A stretch of 64,000 bases of DNA from JAFEDN01 sp963697455 (lineage in GTDB: Bacteria; Pseudomonadota; Gammaproteobacteria; Coxiellales; Coxiellaceae). Both the position numbers and the translations under genes were made by a program. Below the pieces are notes generated by a model, which was not told the origin of the DNA, made no database searches, and saw only the letters and a list, made by a program, of their open reading frames with translations. The DNA is taken from NCBI GenBank assembly GCA_963697455.1, contig CAVOOI010000014.1:62001-126000 (forward strand), in the 5' to 3' direction. Every line of letters starts with the position of its first letter. The stretch's first letter is position 1. Below are positions 52,303 to 61,927 of this stretch, piece after piece.

Positions 52303-53193
52303 ATGGTAGCTTACAATCGGTTATTTGACAACTCATTGGAGCAATTTTTCATGGACTGGTTAACTGTTTTATTAGGAATTGCAGTAACTGCTATCAAATT
52401 TGGACAAGGTCTAGAAAGTGAAGAAGATAGCACAGCTTCTTTAAAGCCATGGCTGATTACAAAAGCGGTATTGGCGGTTACTTTTCTGGTCCCAGTTATA
52501 TTTCTAGGATTAATTTTAATTTTTAAACCCACTCTGGCGATTACCTGTGCGCTTATCATTATGGCGTGTTCACCAGCAGCCAATTTATCTAACAAAGCCA
52601 TGCGTGCATTAGGCGGAGATATAACACTTACGAATCGTATTGAATTGATAGTGTCATTAATTTCTATTGTAACCACACCAGTATTATTAGAAATCATGGA
52701 AGTTATCTTAGGTTTAAACTTGAATGTGAAAGCCTCTATTATTATCGGACAACTTGCTGTCACCCAATTTATTCCGACTATTTTGGGTGTATTGCTTCGA
52801 AAATGGCGGCCAAAATATATTCATTACGCAAAATTTATTATCAAAGTAGCCAGTAGGTCATTAATCATTATTTTTGTGCTGCTGATCATCCAATATCATC
52901 AAGCTTTCAGTCAGTTGAGAATCCAAGGTTATACGGCAGTCATTATTGCAACGATTAGTGCATTTTTGTTGGGCATAATAGTTGCTGGTAAAAATCATAA
53001 GCAGCAAATTTCACTTGCGATTGAAACTGGTTTACGGAATCCAGGTTTAGCCTATTTAATTGCTTCTGAGAATTTCATAGAAGAGAATGCAAACGTAATG
53101 ATGATACCTTACGCAGTGACTGTTTTAGTGACGATTTTTTTATGCACTTGGATCTTGAAATCTTTTTTTAGACGCACTGCAGACCTATTATAG
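52303..53193 (+). CDS. BASS-family (bile acid:sodium symporter-like) transporter
   Basis: The product has about nine hydrophobic segments over 296 residues and resembles the bile acid:sodium symporter superfamily: IMACSPAANLSNKAMRALGG and SLAIETGLRNPGLAYLIASE are the crossover-helix words of that group. Substrate is unknown. The ATG at 52303 follows GAGGAG at only a few bases; ATG 52351 or an upstream start at 52267 are alternatives. It shares a very short intergenic region with the divergent peroxidase unit. Confidence 0.8.
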   Translation: MVAYNRLFDNSLEQFFMDWLTVLLGIAVTAIKFGQGLESEEDSTASLKPWLITKAVLAVTFLVPVIFLGLILIFKPTLAITCALIIMACSPAANLSNKAMRALGGDITLTNRIELIVSLISIVTTPVLLEIMEVILGLNLNVKASIIIGQLAVTQFIPTILGVLLRKWRPKYIHYAKFIIKVASRSLIIIFVLLIIQYHQAFSQLRIQGYTAVIIATISAFLLGIIVAGKNHKQQISLAIETGLRNPGLAYLIASENFIEENANVMMIPYAVTVLVTIFLCTWILKSFFRRTADLL

Positions 53194-53206
53194 GTTAGTC
53201 CGGTAG

Positions 53207-56200
53207 TTAGAGAGTATTGCTGATTACAGTTGCATAGGCATTAATTTTGTTTCCGGTTCTGCCTTCATTCAATTCCGGTATTTGATTTACCAGTCTTATA
53301 ATTGCGTGCAAGTGCTGAGCTTTTGGGCTAAAGGTGTCGCTTTTGGGTTTAAAGGTGAATTCTAATAGATTTTCTAAGATCTGATTAATTCCCGCCAATT
53401 TTGCTTTTTTATGATTAATTCGTTCTTTCATGGCCTGGGAGCCTAACCGATTAACTCCCCAAGTCTGCAGAAATTGCTCCGAACGTCTAATTTCCTTGGA
53501 GAGGGCTAGACTAAGGGTAAATAATTCTCTTAAAGTATTTATGCTTTTGCAAAACTCTTCGTAAGAACCCCTGCACTCGATAAATTCAGAATAGAGCAAA
53601 CCGCGGTTGCGGAGAAACGCTGTGATGGTACTATTTATAGGTTTCTTCTCAAATTCTGCTAAAAGCGACTGAAGTAAGGTGCTTTGCAGGGATTGCTTTT
53701 CCTCTAGATTTTGACAGTAAGGCGCCAGTATCGATAAATGCTGTGGCTGCTCTGTTTTCATGGCTAAATTGGAGAAAAAGCTCAATCTTGCTGCTTTTGA
53801 GTCTGATGTAGAAGTGAAACTATTATGAATTCTGCCAAATAGCTGGTTAAGCTCTTCAGGAGCAAATCCATCTAAGTTAATTTCCGGAATCAGCTTAATG
53901 AGAAATAAAGCCTTTTCTTTTTGTCCATCATTCCAAACTTGTTGGAGTAATGAATGTCCGCTAGAATTTTTAGTGTTTACTAACTCAACTAATTGTTGAT
54001 GGCTGAGGGCTTTCTGCGCAGATTCGAGCAACCGCCTGAATAAATGCAGACTACAATGTTTTCCGGCAATCTCAAGTAATGATTGGGTATAAGCATCCGG
54101 TGCTAAAAAACCAGAATCTAACTCAATTTCTTCCTTGATTAGAGATATACATTGTTCCCAATTGAGTCGTTCTGCTATAACCTTCATCCGTTCCCGGCAA
54201 TTTTTATTATTGATAGGATCGATTTTATCAAAGAATCTTTGTCGATTCATTTGGAGTAACACATCAGAAAATTCAGGCTTTTCCCTGCAAAAATTTCCTA
54301 ATATATCCAATGCCTGTTTATTAATTTCCGGCTCACAAAGGGCCGCTTGATCCATGTTTCCCAAAGCATCTACAAAGTTATGTAGATGTAATTGTTCGGT
54401 GATTTGGAACAGCAGAGTTTGAGCATGCCTTAAATTATCATCTATCTCAGTAGGCTTTTCTTCCGAATTATAAATAATACATTGTAATTTTGACAAACAA
54501 ATTAAGGCTTGCTTAGAAGTGACTTGCTCAGATTTTTCTGCTACAGTAAGGTCAGGCAAGTTAAAAGGACATTGCTTCAATTTACAAGCAAACTGTAATA
54601 GACTCCACCCTTCATAAACATTGCCACGAAAAGCCTGAACTATTTCATCAAATTTTTCAAGTGCAAAGTAATAATCTTTTTTTCCTAAAAGTTCTGCTGC
54701 TTCTATTGCTATCCTTCCATAATAAGAATGATTAGCTTTGAGGATGCCATCTTGCCGGGAGGAATATTCAACTAACAGCATGCGTGTTTGATCGGCTATA
54801 GCCTGACATAATAATTTTTCTTGAAACAAATTATATTCATTTGGGGAATGGCGGTAGCGGCATTCGATGATTTCAAATAGTATTCGCGATTCTGCTATGT
54901 CTTCTGGGTTTTTAACCTGAATAAGAAATTTAATAAAATGCTCTACTGTTTGGTCCAGATTATCGCCATAAAACGCATGCAAGAGCGCGGATTGATCAAT
55001 CAGTTTTCGAGCTGATGTTACGTTCTTTTCTTCATCCGCATTGCTTTGGGTAAGATTAAGTTCTGGAAATTTAGTCAGCAGACATTTTAATTTTTTAGGC
55101 TTGTTTTCCTGTAAAATCAAGCTTAAAACGGATTCATTATTATTGTCCTGAAAATTAATTAAATCATAAATCCTTCGCAAAGAAACTTGGCTGGAATAAT
55201 CGGTGAGATAATCTAAAAATTTATCAAATTCATCAACCGAGCCAAACTTAACCAATAGCATCAGCGCGGTGGGTTGATTTGGCGCCACTCTGGTAGGGTT
55301 AACGTGGTTTTCCAATAACGTGGTAAATAACTCCTTATTTTTCTTTCTAATTGCATAGCAAAGCGGGGTTTCTAATGCTGATATTTTGTCCGTTGTTCTA
55401 GGTTGACTGATCACCTGAATAAAATCATATTTGGATTCAATGAGCGCCTCTTGTAGGCAGCATAGTTTTTCAGGCGCGGTCTTGTCAACTAGTAGCGATA
55501 AGAGAGTAGGCAGATAGTCAGCATGTTCCTTGGAGTTGCAGTAAGATCGGATCAGCTCGATGATGATCTCATATCGTTCAAAAGTTATTTCTCGATTGAG
55601 TTGATTGATTAAGTGTTCAAAGTAATAAATCGTTAACTCCAGATCAGAATTATTAATTGCGCGTAAGGTATTTAATAAAAATCGAGATTGAGAACTCAGC
55701 TCGTCTTCGACTAACTCAGGAAGAGTTAAACTTAACTCTGGGTAAGTCAATAATAAAATCTTTAATTTTTCATATTCCTCAAATTTAAACGTATAACTCA
55801 ATACGCTGTGGTTCTCCATATCGCGATAATTAATATGATCACTAATCCTCAAAAATGAAATAAATTCCTTATTCAAGGAATCATGCTTGACCAGCAACAT
55901 TAACGCACTGGGCTTACCTTCGATTAATAACTTGGGATCAGCGCCATGCTTAATTAATTCTGGAATCAACTCAAATCTCTGAGTGGTAATAGCTTTGAAC
56001 AAGGGAGTTATTGATTGTTTAGATTGATTCATATCAATAGAGAATTCATTGCCTAATCTTTTCTGCAACCAGAGTAATATTTTTGGATCAGGATAAATTT
56101 CAGCAATATTTTTGAAAAATTCTCTTGCTTGAGTTTGACACTGTTTATCAACGATGGTGAGGACATTTAAAATTTTGGCGATGAATGCGGGGGTGTTAGC

Positions 56201-58660
56201 AATCTTTTCATACTCAAGTTGTAAATTCTTAATCACTTCTTGAAAATATCCATATATAACAGACATATTTTCCCCTTGTTGGATATTGGATAGTAAATTC
56301 AATAAGGAAAAATATTTCAAATCTTGAATATTATCGATTTGCTCTGGTGTGCTTGAATTAAGCAAGGGTAAATTCAGGCCAAAAAAGTTCAGTAATAAAT
56401 ATTCTAGTTTTTCATATTGTCGACACTGCATTAGATAAATTAGGGCGTTGTTCCCATGTTCATCTTGATAATTAATACAGTCTAAGCAATTATCTTTAGA
56501 GCTGATCAAATCTAGGAAGGAACAAAATTCAGCAGTAGTTCCATTCTTGGCTAATAACATTAAGGGGCTGGGTTGGCCTGGCGTCACCGACCCAGGATCA
56601 GCCCCGGCTTCGATTAACTTTTCTGCAGATTGAGGTTGCTCAGTTCTTAACGCATAGCACAGCGGGGTTTCTAGTTTAGAGTGTTTTTCTTCTTCTATAG
56701 AAGGCGGTCTGCCTTGGTCTAATCCGGCAGTGTCAAAGTCTATAATTGATTGTGCTTTTATCCACAATAATATTTCAGGTTCTTTAATATTCTTCGCACA
56801 AGTACGTAAAAAATCTTCCAATGCCGGCCCAGGACTTTGTATAGAGATTATTTGCAAAATTTCCAATGCCATATTGGCAGGGGTTTGTTCTGAACTTTTT
56901 AGTAATTTATTAATAATTTCAATAAAATTTAGGTAAAGGTCTGATGTTTTCTCTGGTTCAAGCTTCCGATTCAATTTTCGAATTTTTAAGCAAAAGTTCG
57001 CCGTCAATTTTAATTTAAGTATCTCAGAAGAACTGCCTTTAAAATCTTGAGTCTGCTTAATATGAAATTCTTTAACTTGGAAATATTTCAATATAAAGAA
57101 ATACTTCGAAGATTGTCCTTCCTTAATGGCATGTTGGAGAAGTGTGCTGGTTCTTTCTGGATTTAGATAAGAGTCTTTCTTATCTGCGATATTTGTTGCA
57201 ACAAATTTAAAAGTTTCTAATGTGCAGGCAGATTTAAGGGCTAATTGCAATAAATCAAAGGGATTGAATTTTAGAATTTTAGGGGATTCTAATAAAGTTC
57301 TGACGACAACATATTGTTGTTCAGGCTCTAAGGCTCGCACCAGTCTTTCTTGTAAATGTAAAGGATCGATTTTAAGAGAAATAGCAAAGTTTAATAGTTC
57401 AAACTCACCAAGATTAGTTTGGATTGTTTGATTGACGTCACCTTCACCTGTGAGTACCGCTTGTCTGAATAAAAATATTTGACCACGATTTATTAATTCT
57501 CCTAAATCAACCTGGCTTTTACTTTCGAATGGCTCAATCCTTTTTTCCTGTACAAAGTAAGCATATACTTTATCCATAAAATAAAAGAACTGTTCCTCAG
57601 GTGCATATTGAAGCCAGCGCTTTTGAATAGTTGCTCTGGTGTGATCAGCATAGAAGTCCAGTAATTGTGGATCTTCAATTAATCCTGCGTCTTGTATAGG
57701 TCTTATTTTTATTTTAAGTTGAGATAAATAAGATATACTCTCAGTTCCTTTGATTTCAATTTCAGGAGTCTCTTGTAGATTTTTGAAATGTTTAAATTCT
57801 TTTAAAATACTTGCGAACTCATCAATATGTCGATGAGCAAAAGACGCCATTACAGCATCATCCGAAAGATATCGCCCCATTTCACTGAGCAACACTTCAC
57901 TAAGTGTCGCGATGATGATTTTATATTCTGGAAGATGTGTATAAGCTTCCGTATGTGCAGGACATTGTTCTTTTGAGAGGAGGCCTAATTCCAGAAATAG
58001 ACGGCGAATAATATTCGGAAAATGTGTTTGCCAATTGCTTATGTTAATTGTTGGGTCTTTTGTTTCTCGAGCTCTAGCAGTTGCGAGTGTGAGGACGCGA
58101 ACTGTAAGATTTTCTATAGATTGCGAAACGAATATATCTTCAAATCTAGTACTGGGATCCCAGTATTGTAGTTCGGTTGCCAATCTTTCGGTGGGAGCTT
58201 CAGAGCAATTATTAAATGATTCCCTCAGCTCAGTAAGAGTATCTTTAATTTTATCTTTAATCGGTGATTCGGCATCTGTTGAATCTAAATGCTTATGAGC
58301 TCGATGCAAATGGAAATATAGTTTCTCTAAAGACTGTTTTAGTCGAGCATAAAGCTTAGCTTTGTTTTCCTGATTATGAGGGCCTCCCAATCCATTAATT
58401 TTGCTAAGAATTAGCTCCGCATCGTAAACAACCCCAACTTTTGCAGCCAGATTTTTATACTTTTTAAGTAAATTTTTTAATTGTTCTTGAAAAAGATCAG
58501 TTTGATATTGGGTATAACATGGTTTCTCACCAGCGTAAATTGTATTTAATTCAATTTGCAGGCCGGTTTCATCTTGTTTCTTATCAGTTTGAGGGCCAAA
58601 AATGTTATTAGATAAGTAGTGGGAAAGCAGTTTGCGGTATGTTTCAATCTCAGTTTTCAT
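53207..58660 (-). CDS. giant ankyrin-repeat protein with three internal repeats
   Basis: The 1817-residue protein has no signal peptide and no membrane segment. Ankyrin-like units recur at about residues 661-770 (ETPLCYALRTEQPQSAEKLI), 882-985 (TPLFKAITTQRFELIPELI) and 1093-1200 (ETPLCYAIRKKNKELFTTLL). Each is followed by ALMLLVK- and NYQD/NFQD-type words and by about 100 helical residues, giving a ~215-residue supra-repeat. N- and C-terminal thirds are helical and unrecognised. Large ankyrin proteins in Legionellales are often type IV effectors; that role is inference. It is convergent with the BASS transporter and AT-rich. Confidence 0.85.
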   Translation of the reverse strand: MKTEIETYRKLLSHYLSNNIFGPQTDKKQDETGLQIELNTIYAGEKPCYTQYQTDLFQEQLKNLLKKYKNLAAKVGVVYDAELILSKINGLGGPHNQENKAKLYARLKQSLEKLYFHLHRAHKHLDSTDAESPIKDKIKDTLTELRESFNNCSEAPTERLATELQYWDPSTRFEDIFVSQSIENLTVRVLTLATARARETKDPTINISNWQTHFPNIIRRLFLELGLLSKEQCPAHTEAYTHLPEYKIIIATLSEVLLSEMGRYLSDDAVMASFAHRHIDEFASILKEFKHFKNLQETPEIEIKGTESISYLSQLKIKIRPIQDAGLIEDPQLLDFYADHTRATIQKRWLQYAPEEQFFYFMDKVYAYFVQEKRIEPFESKSQVDLGELINRGQIFLFRQAVLTGEGDVNQTIQTNLGEFELLNFAISLKIDPLHLQERLVRALEPEQQYVVVRTLLESPKILKFNPFDLLQLALKSACTLETFKFVATNIADKKDSYLNPERTSTLLQHAIKEGQSSKYFFILKYFQVKEFHIKQTQDFKGSSSEILKLKLTANFCLKIRKLNRKLEPEKTSDLYLNFIEIINKLLKSSEQTPANMALEILQIISIQSPGPALEDFLRTCAKNIKEPEILLWIKAQSIIDFDTAGLDQGRPPSIEEEKHSKLETPLCYALRTEQPQSAEKLIEAGADPGSVTPGQPSPLMLLAKNGTTAEFCSFLDLISSKDNCLDCINYQDEHGNNALIYLMQCRQYEKLEYLLLNFFGLNLPLLNSSTPEQIDNIQDLKYFSLLNLLSNIQQGENMSVIYGYFQEVIKNLQLEYEKIANTPAFIAKILNVLTIVDKQCQTQAREFFKNIAEIYPDPKILLWLQKRLGNEFSIDMNQSKQSITPLFKAITTQRFELIPELIKHGADPKLLIEGKPSALMLLVKHDSLNKEFISFLRISDHINYRDMENHSVLSYTFKFEEYEKLKILLLTYPELSLTLPELVEDELSSQSRFLLNTLRAINNSDLELTIYYFEHLINQLNREITFERYEIIIELIRSYCNSKEHADYLPTLLSLLVDKTAPEKLCCLQEALIESKYDFIQVISQPRTTDKISALETPLCYAIRKKNKELFTTLLENHVNPTRVAPNQPTALMLLVKFGSVDEFDKFLDYLTDYSSQVSLRRIYDLINFQDNNNESVLSLILQENKPKKLKCLLTKFPELNLTQSNADEEKNVTSARKLIDQSALLHAFYGDNLDQTVEHFIKFLIQVKNPEDIAESRILFEIIECRYRHSPNEYNLFQEKLLCQAIADQTRMLLVEYSSRQDGILKANHSYYGRIAIEAAELLGKKDYYFALEKFDEIVQAFRGNVYEGWSLLQFACKLKQCPFNLPDLTVAEKSEQVTSKQALICLSKLQCIIYNSEEKPTEIDDNLRHAQTLLFQITEQLHLHNFVDALGNMDQAALCEPEINKQALDILGNFCREKPEFSDVLLQMNRQRFFDKIDPINNKNCRERMKVIAERLNWEQCISLIKEEIELDSGFLAPDAYTQSLLEIAGKHCSLHLFRRLLESAQKALSHQQLVELVNTKNSSGHSLLQQVWNDGQKEKALFLIKLIPEINLDGFAPEELNQLFGRIHNSFTSTSDSKAARLSFFSNLAMKTEQPQHLSILAPYCQNLEEKQSLQSTLLQSLLAEFEKKPINSTITAFLRNRGLLYSEFIECRGSYEEFCKSINTLRELFTLSLALSKEIRRSEQFLQTWGVNRLGSQAMKERINHKKAKLAGINQILENLLEFTFKPKSDTFSPKAQHLHAIIRLVNQIPELNEGRTGNKINAYATVISNTL

Positions 58661-58795
58661 GGATTTTTTGATTACTTAATATTTAATAGTTAATCTACAA
58701 TTATCCTCCCAGTTTATTAAGAGAATATTAATCTCCCTTCGTTACAACACGCTTCTTTTTAGAGAAGTTTTTTACCCGAATATCGTTAATATTTC

Positions 58796-58999
58796 CCGCC
58801 GCCGCCAAGCCCGTTGCGGATAGACCGCATGAGGGGTCCTGTCCGCTGCGCCTCTTACGTGCTCGCTACGCTGCGCGCGCAAGAGGCTCCGCGTCCACCC
58901 CGTAGCTGGCGCGCTTGGCGGCGGCGGAGTCCTTTTGCACGCGCAGCGAAGCGAGCATGTAAAAGGACGCAGTCGACAGGACCCGGAATGCGGTCTATC
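58796..58999. repeat. GC-rich nested palindrome
   Basis: Several inverted pairs nest in ~200 bases. CCGCCGCCGCCAAGC (58796-58810) matches its complement at 58913-58927. The 25 bases 58819-58843 match 58975-58999 with three mismatches. Inside, the segment around TGCTCGCTACGCTGCGCG (58860-58877) is complementary to CGCGCAGCGAAGCGAGCA (58940-58957). Each arm can also fold alone (CCTCTTA/CAAGAGG; GTCCTTTT/AAAAGGAC). GC content is far above the surrounding DNA. No gene is credible here. The rest of the 58661-59238 gap is AT-rich and empty. Confidence 0.85.
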
Positions 59000-59238
59000 G
59001 CATCCTCTTGGCGACTCCTAAAAATATGGCGGGGTTAGGAGTAAGTTTTAAGGTGAGAATTTGTACGAAACGTTTTATTTGTACGATTTTAATCGAAAAA
59101 AAGATGCTATCTGCTAAGCAAATTTATGCAGGAGCTTGTTGATTATTGCTTTTTTTCATAGTTTATGTTATCAAGTATTGTAAAGGGAAAAAAGTCAAGG
59201 AAGGGAAAAAAAGAATTAAGCGATAAAAGGTGGGTGCA

Positions 59239-61914
59239 ATGCGTCATTTCAAATCAGGTAAAGTAAAATATATTATTTCTCTACTCGGCGGCTTATTTTT
59301 TTCTAATGCTTTCGCTGACCAAGCGCCACCTTCTTACTTTCCAGAAATCCCAGGCATTTCTCTCACGGGATTATATGGCAATGTCAGCTCGGGATTTGGT
59401 GATGCCTTAATTCCGATTATGGGCAAAGCGGATACTGGTTTTATCTTTTTAGATTCTCAGGGACTTTTTCAAAGTCATGATCAATATTCAATGAGCCTAG
59501 GCAGCGGCTATCGAACCTTGCAAAACCAATGGGGAATTTTAAGCGCATATGTTTTTGCAGATGTTAATAGCTCCGAAGATCATCACTTTTGGTTTCTCAG
59601 TCCGGGTATCCAGAGATTAGGCGATAATTTTGATCTATCCGCCAATCTGTACATACCGGTCAGCCAAAAAAAATTTAATACTGGGCGAACCTTTGCCGAC
59701 AATATTGGCGTTAATAATTGGGTGAGCTTTTCAGGCCATGATCAGATAGATCAATACGTCAATACTTTTGAATCCACCGGAATAGGCGGTGACGTGGAAG
59801 CAGGGATGAGACTGCCTTACCTAAAAAACAATACTAAAATTTACATCGGTGGTTATTATTTCGCCCCTCAAGACAACGATTCTATTCTAGGCGGCACTGC
59901 GCGAATGAATGTACCCGTCAACCGGTTTTTCACTATAACCGGCAGCGAAAGTTACGACAATGTGATGCATAACACCATTAAGGTGGGATTGACCGTTTCA
60001 CTGGGAGGCAGAAGCAGTGGCAGTGATTATTCCGGAGATTTACGCGAGCGGATGGTGGACTCCGTTCAACGCAACTTAGTTGCCGTCGCCGGAGGCGCGC
60101 ACACTATGGAACCTGTTGAATCCGGCTATGAAACAACTGGGGACTATGCGGTCGAACGTTCCAACATTTGGTTTTTTTCACAAAATGGCGCGGGAATGAA
60201 TGCAGCGACTTGTACCGCCGACTCACCTTGCGCTTTCACTCAAGATAATATTAATAGCGTCAACTTAGAGGCTCCCAATGCTAATCTATATGTATCCTCC
60301 GGCCAATATAGTTTAACCGGGACTGCCAGCCCTTTAATTTTGAATGCGGGTCAAGCCCTGTTTGGCCGTGATAGCCAATATACTGGCGCTGCTTCCTCAA
60401 ATTCATTACCCACGTTACTAGGCGCTCTGGAATTGACTGGAAATAATTATGTGGAGCGAATTAAATTATTGAATGATGGTTCTCAAGCTGTTGGGATCAG
60501 CCTGGATGATAACGCCCAAAATGTTATTTTAAATAATATCGTGGTGGGTGATAAAGGTGATAATCCGCTCAACACTTATCAGACGGGGATTCAGTTAGGT
60601 AACAATGATGCTTTGGATATCCGTAATTCAGTCGTGAATGCGTTCGGCGCTTCTAATAATATAACCGATATCATCTCCGGCGTAAAAATTAATGATGGAT
60701 CGGGTGATATATTGAAAATTTCTGATTCAACGATTAATGTTTCCAGCGCTCAGTCCTCTGATTTGGCAGGAGTGTTTGTCGGCAATGACCAAACCACCGG
60801 TGGTAATGCGCAAAATAATAATGTCACTTTGTCCGGCGATCAAATTACGGTGCGCGATGCTATGGATGCTAAAGAAACATTTGGGGTTTTTCTAGGAAAC
60901 TACTTTACTGATAACTCAAGTTTAGTTGCCAACAATCAATTAACCGTGCTCAATTCTAATATTAACGTTGATTCAAGAGGTATTTGCAGTGCTTTTGGAT
61001 TGTTCATTGGTAATTTTGAACATATGGCGCCTCCGATCAATAACAATTCCGTGACGATGAAAGACAGCACGGTCATCGTGAACTCTGACAAAGGCAACGC
61101 TTATGGCGTGTTTGAAGGTATGTTCAACGGCGACAACAGCTTAGCAGTGAATAATAATTTATTGATTACCGACAGTAAAATTCAAGCGACTGCCGATGAG
61201 TATAATGCTTATGGATTAGACCTAAGCGGTGATAACAGCACGTTCACATTAAAAAACAATGTGATTACCGCTAACGCTCAGAATGATATCGATATGCGGC
61301 GGTATGCGTATGGCGTCGATTTGGAGGGTGGTGGTGATATTTTAAATCTCAGTGACAATCGCATTGTCAGCACCGGCTCCGGCAGTAATGTTCTGGTCGT
61401 GGGTTTGGAAGAAGAGTCACCCAATCCCGAATTGACTAATGTCATTAACGCGGTTGGAGACAGCATTTTTGCCAGTAGCGCAGATGATAATGCTCATGTA
61501 AATGGAGTATTGATTGAAAATCAAGGCGCCACTGTTAATCTCAGTAACGAGCAAATTGTTGCCCGTGCCGGAGGCCGCAATGCAACCGCCGCCGGCCTCA
61601 ACGTGGCCGGAGATAATAATGTCATTGATGTTACCAACAGTCATATCCAAGCGATCGCGACTGGAGTTGATTCAATAGCGATGGGTATTGCCGCTAATAG
61701 CGATTCAATTTATGCAAGCGCCTCCAATAATACCATTACTTTAGCAGGTGATAATATTAATGCGGTTTCACTTTTCGGCAGCGCATTTGGATTGGCCGAC
61801 AGTTTGCAAGGCGCCAATAACAATATTTGGACCATCAACTCCAACACGACCGTGAATAGTTCAAGCTTGTTCAAACAATGCAGCACTTATTTTAATGGAA
61901 CCTGTGTTCCTTAA
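59239..61914 (+). CDS. inverse-autotransporter-like surface protein
   Basis: The 891-residue product starts with a signal peptide (RHFKSGKVKYIISLLGGLFF, cleavage after SNAFA). Residues ~35-290 form a predicted outer-membrane beta barrel like that of intimin/invasin inverse autotransporters: SMSLGSGYRTL, WGILSAYVFADVN, GGDVEAGMRLPY and FTITGSESYDN. The remaining ~580 residues are Asn/Asp-rich with recurring short words (NNNVTLSGDQI, NNSVTMKDSTV, NNVITANAQ), as in right-handed beta-helix passengers rather than Ig-like invasin domains. An adhesin or surface factor is likely. Start ATG 59239 follows AAAGGTGGG. Confidence 0.78.
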   Translation: MRHFKSGKVKYIISLLGGLFFSNAFADQAPPSYFPEIPGISLTGLYGNVSSGFGDALIPIMGKADTGFIFLDSQGLFQSHDQYSMSLGSGYRTLQNQWGILSAYVFADVNSSEDHHFWFLSPGIQRLGDNFDLSANLYIPVSQKKFNTGRTFADNIGVNNWVSFSGHDQIDQYVNTFESTGIGGDVEAGMRLPYLKNNTKIYIGGYYFAPQDNDSILGGTARMNVPVNRFFTITGSESYDNVMHNTIKVGLTVSLGGRSSGSDYSGDLRERMVDSVQRNLVAVAGGAHTMEPVESGYETTGDYAVERSNIWFFSQNGAGMNAATCTADSPCAFTQDNINSVNLEAPNANLYVSSGQYSLTGTASPLILNAGQALFGRDSQYTGAASSNSLPTLLGALELTGNNYVERIKLLNDGSQAVGISLDDNAQNVILNNIVVGDKGDNPLNTYQTGIQLGNNDALDIRNSVVNAFGASNNITDIISGVKINDGSGDILKISDSTINVSSAQSSDLAGVFVGNDQTTGGNAQNNNVTLSGDQITVRDAMDAKETFGVFLGNYFTDNSSLVANNQLTVLNSNINVDSRGICSAFGLFIGNFEHMAPPINNNSVTMKDSTVIVNSDKGNAYGVFEGMFNGDNSLAVNNNLLITDSKIQATADEYNAYGLDLSGDNSTFTLKNNVITANAQNDIDMRRYAYGVDLEGGGDILNLSDNRIVSTGSGSNVLVVGLEEESPNPELTNVINAVGDSIFASSADDNAHVNGVLIENQGATVNLSNEQIVARAGGRNATAAGLNVAGDNNVIDVTNSHIQAIATGVDSIAMGIAANSDSIYASASNNTITLAGDNINAVSLFGSAFGLADSLQGANNNIWTINSNTTVNSSSLFKQCSTYFNGTCVP

Positions 61915-61927
61915 ATAAAAGGAAGAA

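Noticed and set aside
58814..59038. 74-codon plus-strand frame in the GC-rich palindrome
   Set aside because: Arginine- and alanine-rich translation of a palindrome, with no start context; not a gene.
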